Assembly (NCBI RefSeq): GCF_004151235.1
Contig: NZ_JUIV01000017.1
Span: 62,001-126,000, forward strand
Direction of reading: 5' to 3'
Length of the DNA: 64,000 nt
From: Flavobacterium anhuiense
GTDB taxonomy: Bacteria; Bacteroidota; Bacteroidia; Flavobacteriales; Flavobacteriaceae
Part shown: piece after piece, positions 27,901-35,694 of the stretch
Numbering within the stretch: the stretch's first letter is position 1
Layout: every line of letters begins with the position of its first letter
Notes under the pieces: model-generated
The model's input: the letters and a program-made list of their open reading frames with translations, nothing else
Database searches by the model: none
Told to the model about the DNA's origin: nothing
Program-made: the position numbers and the translations under genes

Positions 27901-27930
27901 GGAAAAGGCTGGTTGTTGATTGTGAAGTAA
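24928..27930 (+). CDS. Exported glycoside hydrolase-like protein (DUF6067 / GH123-like)
   Basis: Protein of 1000 residues with a signal peptide (about 1-28, ends PLTAQ). Residues about 30-360 are beta-sandwich-like. From about 610 a TIM-barrel-like catalytic region follows with NIHHANAINPYINYPF, GLKVKIYNTVREVSNK and, near 770, GIDGIYLDDVAFDR, where the paired Asp residues are typical of retaining glycosidases. A small beta domain ends the protein. The overall pattern matches proteins annotated as glycoside hydrolase domain/DUF6067 with a GH123-like N-terminus. Substrate unknown. It starts 36 bp after the cytochrome gene, so it is part of the PUL operon. Confidence 0.72.
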   Translation: MKLNLNNTTLLNRILIMCLITISIPLTAQIKYSDGNDSWNPNQLGNHRAVIAFSGAGNVAKTTIEWRRRDTNPELKKIIVQDASGKEIQNIKTENINRENGTIFFEPISGKGTYYVYYMPYVDEGTANYPKGIYQKPEDKANTEWVSKIKSNFKENAAVTEIQSVNAFNSFYPMEVIATASETSAIVAKNSGNSFLVFPEDREHSIKLKSDLPQRWIQKGVQNSFSDTAMKGEYLAFQLGVYALEDLKNVKVSFTNLVSTTGATIEAKDISCINTDGTRYDGTPFTNTVSVSKGKIQAMWCGIDVPQTAAAGTYNGKATVTADGKSKEINLQIIVSNEVTKNGGIDSPEKMTRLKWLNSTLAQENTVIAPYTPLTVNNSEIALLGRKLTLAANGFPAQIQTFFTPEMTSVTAKANDILSSPIDFHFVDASGKEVQWKNSGVKFTKKEAGTVSWENTSTSKSVQMDVNASVEFDGFVHYTVKVTALEDVAFNDINFQMPMQPTSAKYMMGLGQKGGDRPATFDWKWDVAHKNQDGAWIGAVNSGLQFSLRDEKYSRPLNTNFYLQKPLLLPTSWGNENKGGITITPNQKSVVVNAYSGARTMKKGDVLYYNFNLLITPFHTINTDFQWDTKFYHKYSPIDSIAKTGATVINIHHANAINPYINYPFIEFKKMKTYIDEAHEKGLKVKIYNTVREVSNKAYETFALRSLGHEIYSPGKGGGFSWLQEHVGDDYIAAWFVPEIKDAAIVNSGMNRWHNYYVEGMNWLTQNVGIDGIYLDDVAFDRITMKRIKRVLTKDGHPGIIDLHSANQYNKSDGFNNSANLYMEHFPYINKLWFGEYFDYQKNQPDFFLTEVSGIPFGLMGEMLQDGGNPWRGMVYGMTNRLPWSDGADPRNIWKLWDSFGIKGSEMIGYWSENCPVKTNNDKVLATVYKKNGTALISIASWADADVNVKLNIDWKKLGINPAKATITAPEVTNFQPAKTFTTKDEIPVSKGKGWLLIVK

Positions 27931-27950
27931 TCAACAATTACCTCGTACTG

Positions 27951-28043
27951 TTTGTCATTTCGACGAAGGAGAAATCTTCGCAAGAAACTCCTTAATCTTT
28001 GTCGAGCTACTAACGAAGATTTCTCCTTCGTCGAAATGACAAA
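27951..28043. repeat. Perfect 30-bp inverted repeat (CGACGAAGGAG family)
   Basis: The left arm at 27951-27980 (starts TTTGTCATTTCGACGAAGG) is the exact complement of the right arm at 28014-28043, around a 33-base loop. It follows the glycoside hydrolase stop codon directly. Confidence 0.9.
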
Positions 28044-28059
28044 AATGCAAAAAATTTAA

Positions 28060-28140
28060 TGCCACAGATTTCACAGATTAACACAGATTAATTTTTAAAC
28101 AGGTTAAAAAAAATCCTTTTAATCTGTGTAATCTGTGGCA
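28060..28140. repeat. CACAGATT-word inverted repeat
   Basis: The left arm 28060-28096 has TGCCACAGATTTCACAGATT plus a third CACAGATT. The right arm 28111-28140 has AATCTGTGTAATCTGTGGCA. Arms pair at about three quarters of positions and consist of an 8-10-base word repeated. It overlaps the first possible ATG of the next gene, which argues for the later start at 28174. Confidence 0.8.
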
Positions 28141-28173
28141 AAAAAACAACCACAAATAACCAAGCTATCCATC

Positions 28174-31100
28174 ATGAAATTTAGACCATTATTATCAATT
28201 CTACTCCTTGGAAGCCTCTTTGTCAACGCACAAAACAAACCCACTGTAAAAGAATACAAAAAAGTATTTACAACCTATCCGTTCTCAGATCCTGATCCGA
28301 TTCCGAAACCAGATACCAAGTTTTATCCGTATTTCCGTTTTGACGGTTTTACCGATAAAGCTGTTCAAAAAGAATGGAAAGTAATCGAAATTGAAAACGA
28401 TTATATAAAACTGATGATTTTGCCAGAAATTGGCGGGAAAGTTTGGTCAGCAATAGAAAAATCTACAGGAAAAGACATTGTTTACAATAATCATGTTGTA
28501 AAATTCAGAGACATTGCCATGCGCGGACCGTGGACAAGCGGCGGTGTTGAAGGCAATTACGGAATTATCGGCCATACGCCAAACTGCGCCACTCCTGTGG
28601 ATTACAAAATTATAAATCGAGAAGACGGAAGCATCAGCTGTGTGATTGGCGTTTTAGATTTATTGACGAGAACCTCTTGGAAATTAGATATCAATCTTCC
28701 AAAAGACAAAGCGTATTTTACCACAAATTCGTTCTGGTCAAACACAACCGAATTTGAACAGCCTTACTACACTTGGATGAATACAGGAATAAAAGCGGCT
28801 GAAAATCTGCAATTTATTTATCCGGGACAAACTTATATTGGCCATAACGGAGAATACAATTCGTGGCCAATTGACAAAGAAAACGGCAAAGATTTGTCTT
28901 TCTACAAAAACAACAATTTTGGCGGTTACAAATCGTATCACGTATTCGGAAAATATGATGATTTCTTTGGAGGATATTATCACGACGAAGATTTCGGAAT
29001 GGGAAGATACGGCAATCACGACGATAAACCGGGCAAAAAAATCTGGATTTGGGGATTGTCACAGCAAGGCATGATTTGGGAAAAATTATTGACCGATACT
29101 GACGGACAATATGTAGAAGTGCAAAGCGGAAGATTGTTTAATCAGGCAAGCGAAACCAGCAGTCTTACGCCTTTCAAACAACGCTCGTTTGCGCCATATC
29201 AAACCGATACTTGGACCGAATATTGGTTTCCTGTAAAACACACAAAAGGTTTTGTAAAAGCCAATAATTATGGTTCAGTCAATATTAAAAACGAAAATGG
29301 CTGGCTGAAAATATATTTTTCTCCGCTTCAAAAATTAAATGAAAAAATTGAGGTTTTTGAAAACGATAAAAAAGTGTATTCTAAAGATATTGCATTGAAT
29401 ACGATGCAAACTTTTAAAGATTCTATTCAGGTAAAAGTGGATTCTAATAAATTGAAATTTGTTTTAGGCGGAAATAAACTGGTTTGGAATTCTGCGCCAG
29501 AAGACATAAACATCAATCGCCCTGTAGAAATTCCGAAAGATTTTGATCATAATTCGGTTTATGGATTGTATCAGCAAGGAAAAAATTACATCAGTTTTAA
29601 AGATTATGTTCTGGCCGAAGACAAACTAAATGCTTGTTTAAAACTAGATCCAAACTACGCTCCTGCCCTTTCTGCATTGGCTTCTTTGCAAATTAGAAAA
29701 TTAGATTTCAAAGCAGCTGTAAATTCGGCAAGAAAAGCTTTATCAATAGACACTTACGATGCTTCGGCGAATTATTTTTATGCTTTGGCAAATTTCCATT
29801 TAGGAAATACTATCGATGCAAAAGACGGTTTTGACATTGCAGCAGCAAGTGTTGAATTTAGAAGTCCAACTTACACTGCTTTAAGCAAAATTTATTTAGC
29901 CGAAAACGATCTGCCAAAAGCTATTGAATATGCCGAGAAAAGCTTAATCTATAATCAATACAATATAGAAGGTTTACAGGTTTTAGCGGTTTTATATCGT
30001 CTTCAAAATAATTCAGATAAAGCGAATTCTGTTTTAAAAACCATTGCAAAATTGGATCCGCTGAATCATTTTGCTGATTTTGAAAAATACCTTTGGAACA
30101 ATTCAGCCGATTCAAAAAATGCTTTTGTTTCTGCCATTCAAAACGAAATGCCAGAACAGACTTTTCTTGAATTGGGAATTTGGTACAATAATATCAGTCG
30201 AAAAGATGAAGCTTTAAAAGTCTTTTCTATTGCAGAACCAAGCGCTGAAATTATATATTGGAAAGCCTTTTTAGAAAATAAACCAGTTGATTTAAGCAAA
30301 ATAAAACCGGGAACAAGTTTCCCTTTCAGAAATGAAACGGCTGAAATTTTGAAATCATTAATTAAAACAAACGATCAATATCAGTTAAAATATCATTTAG
30401 GATTAATTGAATGGAATCGTAACAGCATTTCAGAAGCTAAAGAATTGTTTTCGCAATGCGGTGCAAAACCAAATGATCCAGCTTTTTATGGAGCTAAAGC
30501 TTCGTTGTTTAAAGATGATGCTTCAATAGTATTGGCAAGTCTTCAGCAGGCAATAAAATTAGATCCGCAAGGCTGGAGATACCATAAAATGCTTGCAGAA
30601 CATTACATCGCTCAAAAACAATTTGACAAAGCGCTTACAACGGCTGAATCTTTCTATAAAAAACATCAAGACAATTATTTGATTGGAATGCTTTATGCCA
30701 AAACTTTATTGCTAAACAAAAAATACCGCGAAGCCGATTCGTTCTTAACCAAATTGCAAATCCTTCCTTTCGAAGGCGCAACAGCAGGAAGACAATTGTA
30801 TCACGAGGCCAAACTGATGCAAGCTTTGGCAGAAATGAAAAACAAACAGTACAAAAAAGCATTACAATTTATTGCCGATGCGAAACTGTTTCCAGAGAAT
30901 TTAGGCGTTGGAAAACCGTATGATGAAAACATAGATGAAAGATTAGAAAACTGGCTGGATTATCAATGTTACAGCAGTCTTGGAAACAAAGAAATGGCTT
31001 CAAAATCTTTAGATAAAATTGTCGCTTTTAAACCAGTGGTTGATAATACGGTTATGAACTTTCTTCCTGCAAATCAATTGGTTTCGGCTTGGGCGATTGA

Positions 31101-31269
31101 AAAAACTTCTTCTGCTCAAGAAGCTGAAAAATGGATTAAAAATCAGGCAGATTTATATCCGACAAATAAAATAGTGCAGTGGAGTTTATTGGCTTACACC
31201 AAAAAACAATCGAATATTTTAAGTGAAGATGAAAAAGACGGTGAAGTCAGAATTATCGAAAAATTGTAA
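28174..31269 (+). CDS. DUF5107 and TPR-repeat exported protein
   Basis: About 1031 residues from the ATG at 28174 (MKFRPLLSILLLGSLFVNAQ is the signal peptide). The frame opens 39 bp earlier, but that lies in a repeat and would spoil the signal. Residues about 20-360 match DUF5107, a mutarotase-like beta domain (IKLMILPEIGGKVWSAIEKS, IAMRGPWTSGGVEGNYGIIG). Residues about 440-1020 are tetratricopeptide repeats (LNACLKLDPNYAPALSALAS, ARKALSIDTYDASANYFYAL). DUF5107 proteins occur in glycan loci and are suspected glycosidases. Role here unproven; probably periplasmic or surface acting on the PUL substrate. Confidence 0.8.
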   Translation: MKFRPLLSILLLGSLFVNAQNKPTVKEYKKVFTTYPFSDPDPIPKPDTKFYPYFRFDGFTDKAVQKEWKVIEIENDYIKLMILPEIGGKVWSAIEKSTGKDIVYNNHVVKFRDIAMRGPWTSGGVEGNYGIIGHTPNCATPVDYKIINREDGSISCVIGVLDLLTRTSWKLDINLPKDKAYFTTNSFWSNTTEFEQPYYTWMNTGIKAAENLQFIYPGQTYIGHNGEYNSWPIDKENGKDLSFYKNNNFGGYKSYHVFGKYDDFFGGYYHDEDFGMGRYGNHDDKPGKKIWIWGLSQQGMIWEKLLTDTDGQYVEVQSGRLFNQASETSSLTPFKQRSFAPYQTDTWTEYWFPVKHTKGFVKANNYGSVNIKNENGWLKIYFSPLQKLNEKIEVFENDKKVYSKDIALNTMQTFKDSIQVKVDSNKLKFVLGGNKLVWNSAPEDININRPVEIPKDFDHNSVYGLYQQGKNYISFKDYVLAEDKLNACLKLDPNYAPALSALASLQIRKLDFKAAVNSARKALSIDTYDASANYFYALANFHLGNTIDAKDGFDIAAASVEFRSPTYTALSKIYLAENDLPKAIEYAEKSLIYNQYNIEGLQVLAVLYRLQNNSDKANSVLKTIAKLDPLNHFADFEKYLWNNSADSKNAFVSAIQNEMPEQTFLELGIWYNNISRKDEALKVFSIAEPSAEIIYWKAFLENKPVDLSKIKPGTSFPFRNETAEILKSLIKTNDQYQLKYHLGLIEWNRNSISEAKELFSQCGAKPNDPAFYGAKASLFKDDASIVLASLQQAIKLDPQGWRYHKMLAEHYIAQKQFDKALTTAESFYKKHQDNYLIGMLYAKTLLLNKKYREADSFLTKLQILPFEGATAGRQLYHEAKLMQALAEMKNKQYKKALQFIADAKLFPENLGVGKPYDENIDERLENWLDYQCYSSLGNKEMASKSLDKIVAFKPVVDNTVMNFLPANQLVSAWAIEKTSSAQEAEKWIKNQADLYPTNKIVQWSLLAYTKKQSNILSEDEKDGEVRIIEKL

Positions 31270-31289
31270 AGAACTTTCAAAACAATAAA

Positions 31290-33473
31290 ATGAAAAAGCA
31301 TTTTTTAAAATATACATTTTTGGGTCTTGCCCTTGCTTTGGCGCCAAAAATAGAAGCACAAAACAAAACAGAAAAGGTTGATGAATTATCCATTTACCGC
31401 GCTACTCCTTTAAAAACCCATGATTTAATTCATACCAAATTGGATGTTTCTTTCGATTACGGAAAACGTTATTTATATGGAAAAGAATGGATTACTTTAA
31501 AACCTCATTTTTACGAAACCGATTCGCTTAGGCTTGACGCAAAAGGAATGGATTTTAAAGAAATTGCTATTATCGATGGTAAAAAAAGTATTCCGTTGCA
31601 ATACAAATACGACAATGAAGAACTTTCCATCGCTTTAAACAGAAAATACAAACGAACTGAAAAGTACACGATTTTCATTAATTACACCGCAAAACCAGCA
31701 GAGCTGAAAAGCAAAGCTGGCGAATCGATTACCAACTCAAACGGATTGTATTTTATTAATCCTGATGGAAAAGGTGACAAACCAACACAAATATGGACTC
31801 AAGGCGAAACGGAAGCTTCTTCTTGCTGGTTCCCAACAATTGACAAACCCAATCAGAAAACGACTTCTGAAATTGCAATGACCGTTGAGACTAAATATAC
31901 AACACTTTCAAACGGTAAATTAACCTCACAAAAAGTAAACAAAGATGGAACAAGAACAGATGTTTGGAAAATGGATCAGCCAAATGCCCCTTATTTGTTT
32001 ATGATGGCGGTTGGCGATTTTAAAGTCTATAAAGATTCATACAACGGAAAAGAAGTCAGCTATTATTTAGAGCCGAAATATGCACCGTATGCCAAACAGA
32101 TTTTCTACAAAACGCCAGATATGATGAACTTTTACGGCAAAATGCTTGGTGTAGAATATCCTTGGGCAAAATATGCGCAAATTGTTGTGAAAGATTATTT
32201 TGGAGGCGCGATGGAAAATACCTCAGCGACAGTTCATGGTGAATATGTTCAGAAAACAGAACGCGAATTATTAGATGATAATCAAGAAAGTACCATTGCT
32301 CACGAACTTTTTCATCAATGGTTTGGAGATTACGTAACGGCTGAGTCTTGGTCAAACTTAACCATGAACGAATCGTTTGCCACTTTTGGAGAAGTTTTAT
32401 GGCATGGTCACGATGCCGGACAGGATGCGGAAGACAGATCACGTTATGAAAAATTGCAGAATTATTTGCGCTCTCAAAAAAATGGGAACAGTCCGATTTT
32501 GGCACGTTTTCATTATAAAAATGCAGACGATATGTTTGATAACATTAGCTATTCTAAAGGTTCTATCATTTTGTATGCTATGAAAAACCAAATGGGCGAC
32601 GAAGCCTTTTTTAAAGGACTAAATCATTATTTAACAACAAATGCGTACAAATCTGGCGAACCGCATCAACTGCGTTTATCAATGGAAGAAGTGACAGGAA
32701 AAGATTGGCTGCCTTATTTTGATCAATGGTATTATAATGCTGGAAGTCCGATTTTGGATGTGAACTACAAATATGCTAACGGAAAAGTTATTATTACAAT
32801 AAGTCAATCTCAGGATAGCGCAGTGCAAACTTTTACGCTTCCTTTAAAAGTTGATTTTTATGTAAACGGAACTAAAATCAGAAAGGATATTTTAATTGAT
32901 AAAAAACAACAAAGCTTCACTTTTGACCTTCCTTCAAAACCTGAATTTATAGATTTAGATCCAGATAAAATTCTAGTTGGCGAAGTGAATGTCGATAAAA
33001 AAACGGCTGCTGATTATCTTTATCAATATAAAAATGCGCCATCGTATTACAACCGAATTGAAGCCATAAAATTTGCTTCAAAAGACAGAAGTCAGGAATC
33101 GCAACTTATTTTACTGGAAGGTTTAAAAGATCAACAGGAAGATTTAAGAGTTTTGAGCATCAAAGCAATTGATTTAAATGAAAAGCAAACCAAAGATCAG
33201 GTTTTAAAAACGCTTCTTGATATTGCTAAAAATGATAAAAAGACAATCGCTAGAGCAAATGCTATTGTAAAACTGGCTTCTACAGGCGATGCTTCCTATA
33301 AAAGTTTAATGGAAGAAAGCATTAAAAAACAATCATACAACGTAATTGCAGCAGGATTAGCAGGATTAACAAAATATGCACCAGCCGAAGCTGATAAAGC
33401 ATTAGCTTCATTAGATGACGATACCCTAAAACATGTAACGCCATTAATGAAAAGATTTAGTAGTCAAAAATAA
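31290..33473 (+). CDS. M1-family metallo-aminopeptidase, exported
   Basis: Protein of 727 residues with a signal peptide (about 1-23). The M1 signatures are intact: GGAMEN at 305-310 (substrate-binding), the zinc motif HELFH at 338-342 and the third ligand Glu361 in MNESFATFGE. The C-terminal 150 residues have helical-repeat character (ILLEGLKDQQEDLRVLSIKA). It removes N-terminal residues from peptides using zinc. It lies 20 bp after the DUF5107 gene. A peptidase inside a glycan locus suggests that the target carries peptide, such as a glycoprotein, but this is inference. Confidence 0.92.
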   Translation: MKKHFLKYTFLGLALALAPKIEAQNKTEKVDELSIYRATPLKTHDLIHTKLDVSFDYGKRYLYGKEWITLKPHFYETDSLRLDAKGMDFKEIAIIDGKKSIPLQYKYDNEELSIALNRKYKRTEKYTIFINYTAKPAELKSKAGESITNSNGLYFINPDGKGDKPTQIWTQGETEASSCWFPTIDKPNQKTTSEIAMTVETKYTTLSNGKLTSQKVNKDGTRTDVWKMDQPNAPYLFMMAVGDFKVYKDSYNGKEVSYYLEPKYAPYAKQIFYKTPDMMNFYGKMLGVEYPWAKYAQIVVKDYFGGAMENTSATVHGEYVQKTERELLDDNQESTIAHELFHQWFGDYVTAESWSNLTMNESFATFGEVLWHGHDAGQDAEDRSRYEKLQNYLRSQKNGNSPILARFHYKNADDMFDNISYSKGSIILYAMKNQMGDEAFFKGLNHYLTTNAYKSGEPHQLRLSMEEVTGKDWLPYFDQWYYNAGSPILDVNYKYANGKVIITISQSQDSAVQTFTLPLKVDFYVNGTKIRKDILIDKKQQSFTFDLPSKPEFIDLDPDKILVGEVNVDKKTAADYLYQYKNAPSYYNRIEAIKFASKDRSQESQLILLEGLKDQQEDLRVLSIKAIDLNEKQTKDQVLKTLLDIAKNDKKTIARANAIVKLASTGDASYKSLMEESIKKQSYNVIAAGLAGLTKYAPAEADKALASLDDDTLKHVTPLMKRFSSQK

Positions 33474-33510
33474 TTATTAAAAGTCCTTTAGGTCTGTTTT
33501 TGTTTTTGAA

Positions 33511-33546
33511 AACCTCTCTAATTTGGTTCATTAGAGAGGTTGTTTT
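33511..33546 (+). terminator. Terminator-like hairpin after the M1 peptidase
   Basis: AACCTCTCTAAT (33511-33522) pairs perfectly with ATTAGAGAGGTT (33530-33541) and is followed by GTTTT. The U run is short, so read-through into the GH109-like gene 27 bp later is likely. Confidence 0.7.
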
Positions 33547-33572
33547 AAAAATTTATCTAACAATAATCACTC

Positions 33573-34952
33573 ATGAAAATCATCTTCTTAAAACCTATAA
33601 CAATCCTTTTTCTTTTGTTCGGATGGACAATTGCATCGGCACAAATGATTAAGACCAAAACGCCTTCACGTCCAAAAGGACAGCAAGATGTCCTGAGAAT
33701 GGCAGCAGATCCAATTCCGACGGTTCGTGTTGCTTTTATCGGACTTGGAATGCGCGGTCCTGGCGCTGTAGAACGTATGACACATATTCCAGGTGTAGAA
33801 ATTGTAGCGTTGTGCGACATGACTCAAGAAAATACTGCAAAATCAAATGAGATTTTAACGAAAGCTGGTTTTCCGAAAGCACAGGAATTCTATGGCGACG
33901 AAAATGCTTGGAGAAAAGTTACGGCTTTGCCAAACGTAGATTTGGTTTATGTGGCTACAGATTGGCTTCATCATGCTTCTATCGGAGTTCAAGCCATGAA
34001 AGATGGAAAACATGTTGCAATAGAAGTTCCGGGCGCTTTAACTATGAAAGAAATCTGGGAATTGATCGATACTTCGGAAAAAACAAGAAAACATTGCATG
34101 CAATTGGAAAATTGTGTTTACGATTTTTTCGAATTGACAACATTAAACATGGCTCAGCAAGGCGTTTTTGGAGAAATTCTTCATGCCGAAGGTTCTTATA
34201 TTCATGGTTTACAGCCTTTTTGGGGAGAATACTGGAACAACTGGAGAATGGATTATAACATTAAACACCGCGGCGATATTTACGCGACACACGGAATGGG
34301 ACCTGCGTGTCAGGCACTAAATATTCACCGTGGTGACAAAATGAATTTCTTGGTTTCTATGGATACAAAAGCTGTTGGAAATCCTGCTTACATTAAAGAA
34401 AAATCAGGACAAGAAATTAAAAATTTTAGAAATGGTGATCATACTATGACTATGATTCGTACGGAAAACGGAAAAACAATTCACATTCAACACGATGTTA
34501 CTTCTCCTCGTCCCTACAGCAGAATGTATCAATTGAGCGGTACAAAAGGTTTTGCTAATAAATATCCGTTAGAAGGTTATGCTTTAGACGGAAAAGAATT
34601 AAGCGATGACGTAAAACCAAATCACGAAAAATTGAGCGCGCATTCTTTTGTTCCTGAAGAAGTGAAAAAAGCGTTGATGGAAAAATACAAACATCCAATT
34701 GCAAAAGGAATCGAAGAACAGGCTAAAAAAGTGGGCGGTCATGGCGGAATGGATTTTATTATGGACTATCGTTTAATTTATTGTCTGCAAAAAGGACTTC
34801 CGCTTGATATGGACGTTTATGATTTAGCCGAATGGTCTTGCCTTGGACCATTAACAGAAATTTCATTAGATCATAATTCTGCTCCTGTTGAAATTCCAGA
34901 TTTTACTCGTGGAGGCTGGAACAAACTTAAAAAATTAGAGTTTTCAGAATAA
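33573..34952 (+). CDS. GH109-type glycosidase (Gfo/Idh/MocA fold), exported
   Basis: Protein of 459 residues with a signal peptide (about 1-23, ends ASAQ). A Rossmann NAD-binding domain starts at about 50 (VRVAFIGLGMRGPGAVERM), and the C-terminal part has GGHGGMDFIMDYRLIYCLQK (from about 387) followed by GLPLDMDVYDLAEWS, as in family GH109. Characterised GH109 enzymes, such as Elizabethkingia NagA, remove alpha-linked N-acetylgalactosamine with a tightly held NAD. It is the last gene of the rightward PUL arm. It gives the best clue to an amino-sugar substrate, although other GH109 members have different specificities. Confidence 0.85.
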   Translation: MKIIFLKPITILFLLFGWTIASAQMIKTKTPSRPKGQQDVLRMAADPIPTVRVAFIGLGMRGPGAVERMTHIPGVEIVALCDMTQENTAKSNEILTKAGFPKAQEFYGDENAWRKVTALPNVDLVYVATDWLHHASIGVQAMKDGKHVAIEVPGALTMKEIWELIDTSEKTRKHCMQLENCVYDFFELTTLNMAQQGVFGEILHAEGSYIHGLQPFWGEYWNNWRMDYNIKHRGDIYATHGMGPACQALNIHRGDKMNFLVSMDTKAVGNPAYIKEKSGQEIKNFRNGDHTMTMIRTENGKTIHIQHDVTSPRPYSRMYQLSGTKGFANKYPLEGYALDGKELSDDVKPNHEKLSAHSFVPEEVKKALMEKYKHPIAKGIEEQAKKVGGHGGMDFIMDYRLIYCLQKGLPLDMDVYDLAEWSCLGPLTEISLDHNSAPVEIPDFTRGGWNKLKKLEFSE

Positions 34953-35292
34953 ATATTATTGGTTAGTTAGTAAGAGGGACAAGAGGGCAAAGTAGATGTT
35001 GCTCTCTTGTCTGTTTTAGACCATTTATAAAACAAAACAGGCAGTCCGAAAAATATTTACAAACCCTTTGATTTTGGAAATTCAGCTTCGGAGAAGCGAA
35101 ACATTTATAGCAATTTAATCTATTATCATTAACAAAGCTCCAGCGGAGCAATATACTAATTGGAAAAAAATGTCGCTCCGCTGGAGCTCTTTTGCATTCA
35201 CTTTATTGAATTTCTACAAATATTTCGCTTCTCCGAAGCTTATAAAAAAAGCTGTCCTTTTGAGACAGCTCCTTTTAATATTAAGTTGAAAA
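34953..35292. repeat. Nested inverted-repeat element and terminators between convergent genes
   Basis: Outer arms at 35084-35116 and 35208-35240 (core AGCTTCGGAGAAGCGAAA, the first 18 bp exact) enclose inner arms at 35136-35149 and 35175-35188 (AGCTCCAGCGGAGC, exact). The whole could fold as a hairpin within a hairpin, or as a cruciform. On the left a GACAAGAGGGCAA hairpin (34978-35011) may end the GH109 transcript. On the right lies the OsmC terminator. No gene is seen. Confidence 0.75.
35244..35271 (-). terminator. Terminator after the OsmC gene
   Basis: Read leftward, AGCTGTC and GACAGCT (7-bp stem at 35250-35270) are followed by a run of seven U. It lies 22 bp past the stop codon. Confidence 0.75.
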
Positions 35293-35694
35293 TTAATTCC
35301 AGTTGAAAGTAATTTTCTTTTCGATTTCACTGCTTAAACTTAAAAATACTGGGCAAGTCATGGCAGCACGCTCTAAAATCGTTTTGCTTTTTTCATCAGC
35401 ATTGCTTTTCATTTGAAACACAATTTCTATTGCTCCAATTCTTCTTGGTTCAGCATTCATGATCTTAGTTACTTCTGCTGTAGATCCAACAAAATCAACT
35501 TCTAAATCACGAGCTTTGATTCCCATAATGGTCATCATGCAGCTTGCTAAAGCATTTGCAACTGTATCTGTTGGAGAAAATGCTTCTCCTTTTCCGTTAT
35601 TATCTAATGGTGCGTCAGAAATGATTTCGCTTCCTGATTGCACGTGAATTGAACTTGTTCTTAAATCTCCTAAATAGGTTACTTTTGATGTCAT
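35293..35694 (-). CDS. OsmC-family protein
   Basis: Protein of 133 residues of the OsmC/Ohr superfamily, thiol peroxidases that reduce organic hydroperoxides. Two Cys sit where the redox pair is expected: Cys52 in ALASCMMTIMGI and Cys114 in MTCPVFLSL. The segment FSPTDTVANALASC is typical. Its ATG overlaps the stop codon of the upstream LysM gene by one base (TAATG), so translation is probably coupled. No signal peptide, so cytoplasmic. Sequence does not separate OsmC from the YhfA-like branch. Confidence 0.88.
   Translation of the reverse strand: MTSKVTYLGDLRTSSIHVQSGSEIISDAPLDNNGKGEAFSPTDTVANALASCMMTIMGIKARDLEVDFVGSTAEVTKIMNAEPRRIGAIEIVFQMKSNADEKSKTILERAAMTCPVFLSLSSEIEKKITFNWN

Noticed and set aside
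28060..28140. CRISPR array
   Set aside because: The repeated words are 8-10 bases without spacers of fixed length, and no cas genes are in the window.
28135..28173. Earlier start for the DUF5107 gene
   Set aside because: The first codons come from an inverted repeat and would place polar residues before a clear signal peptide.
32056..32505. A 149-codon minus-strand frame inside the M1 peptidase gene
   Set aside because: It covers the zinc-site region of the real gene in antisense, has unusual Cys/His/Ser composition and no family pattern.
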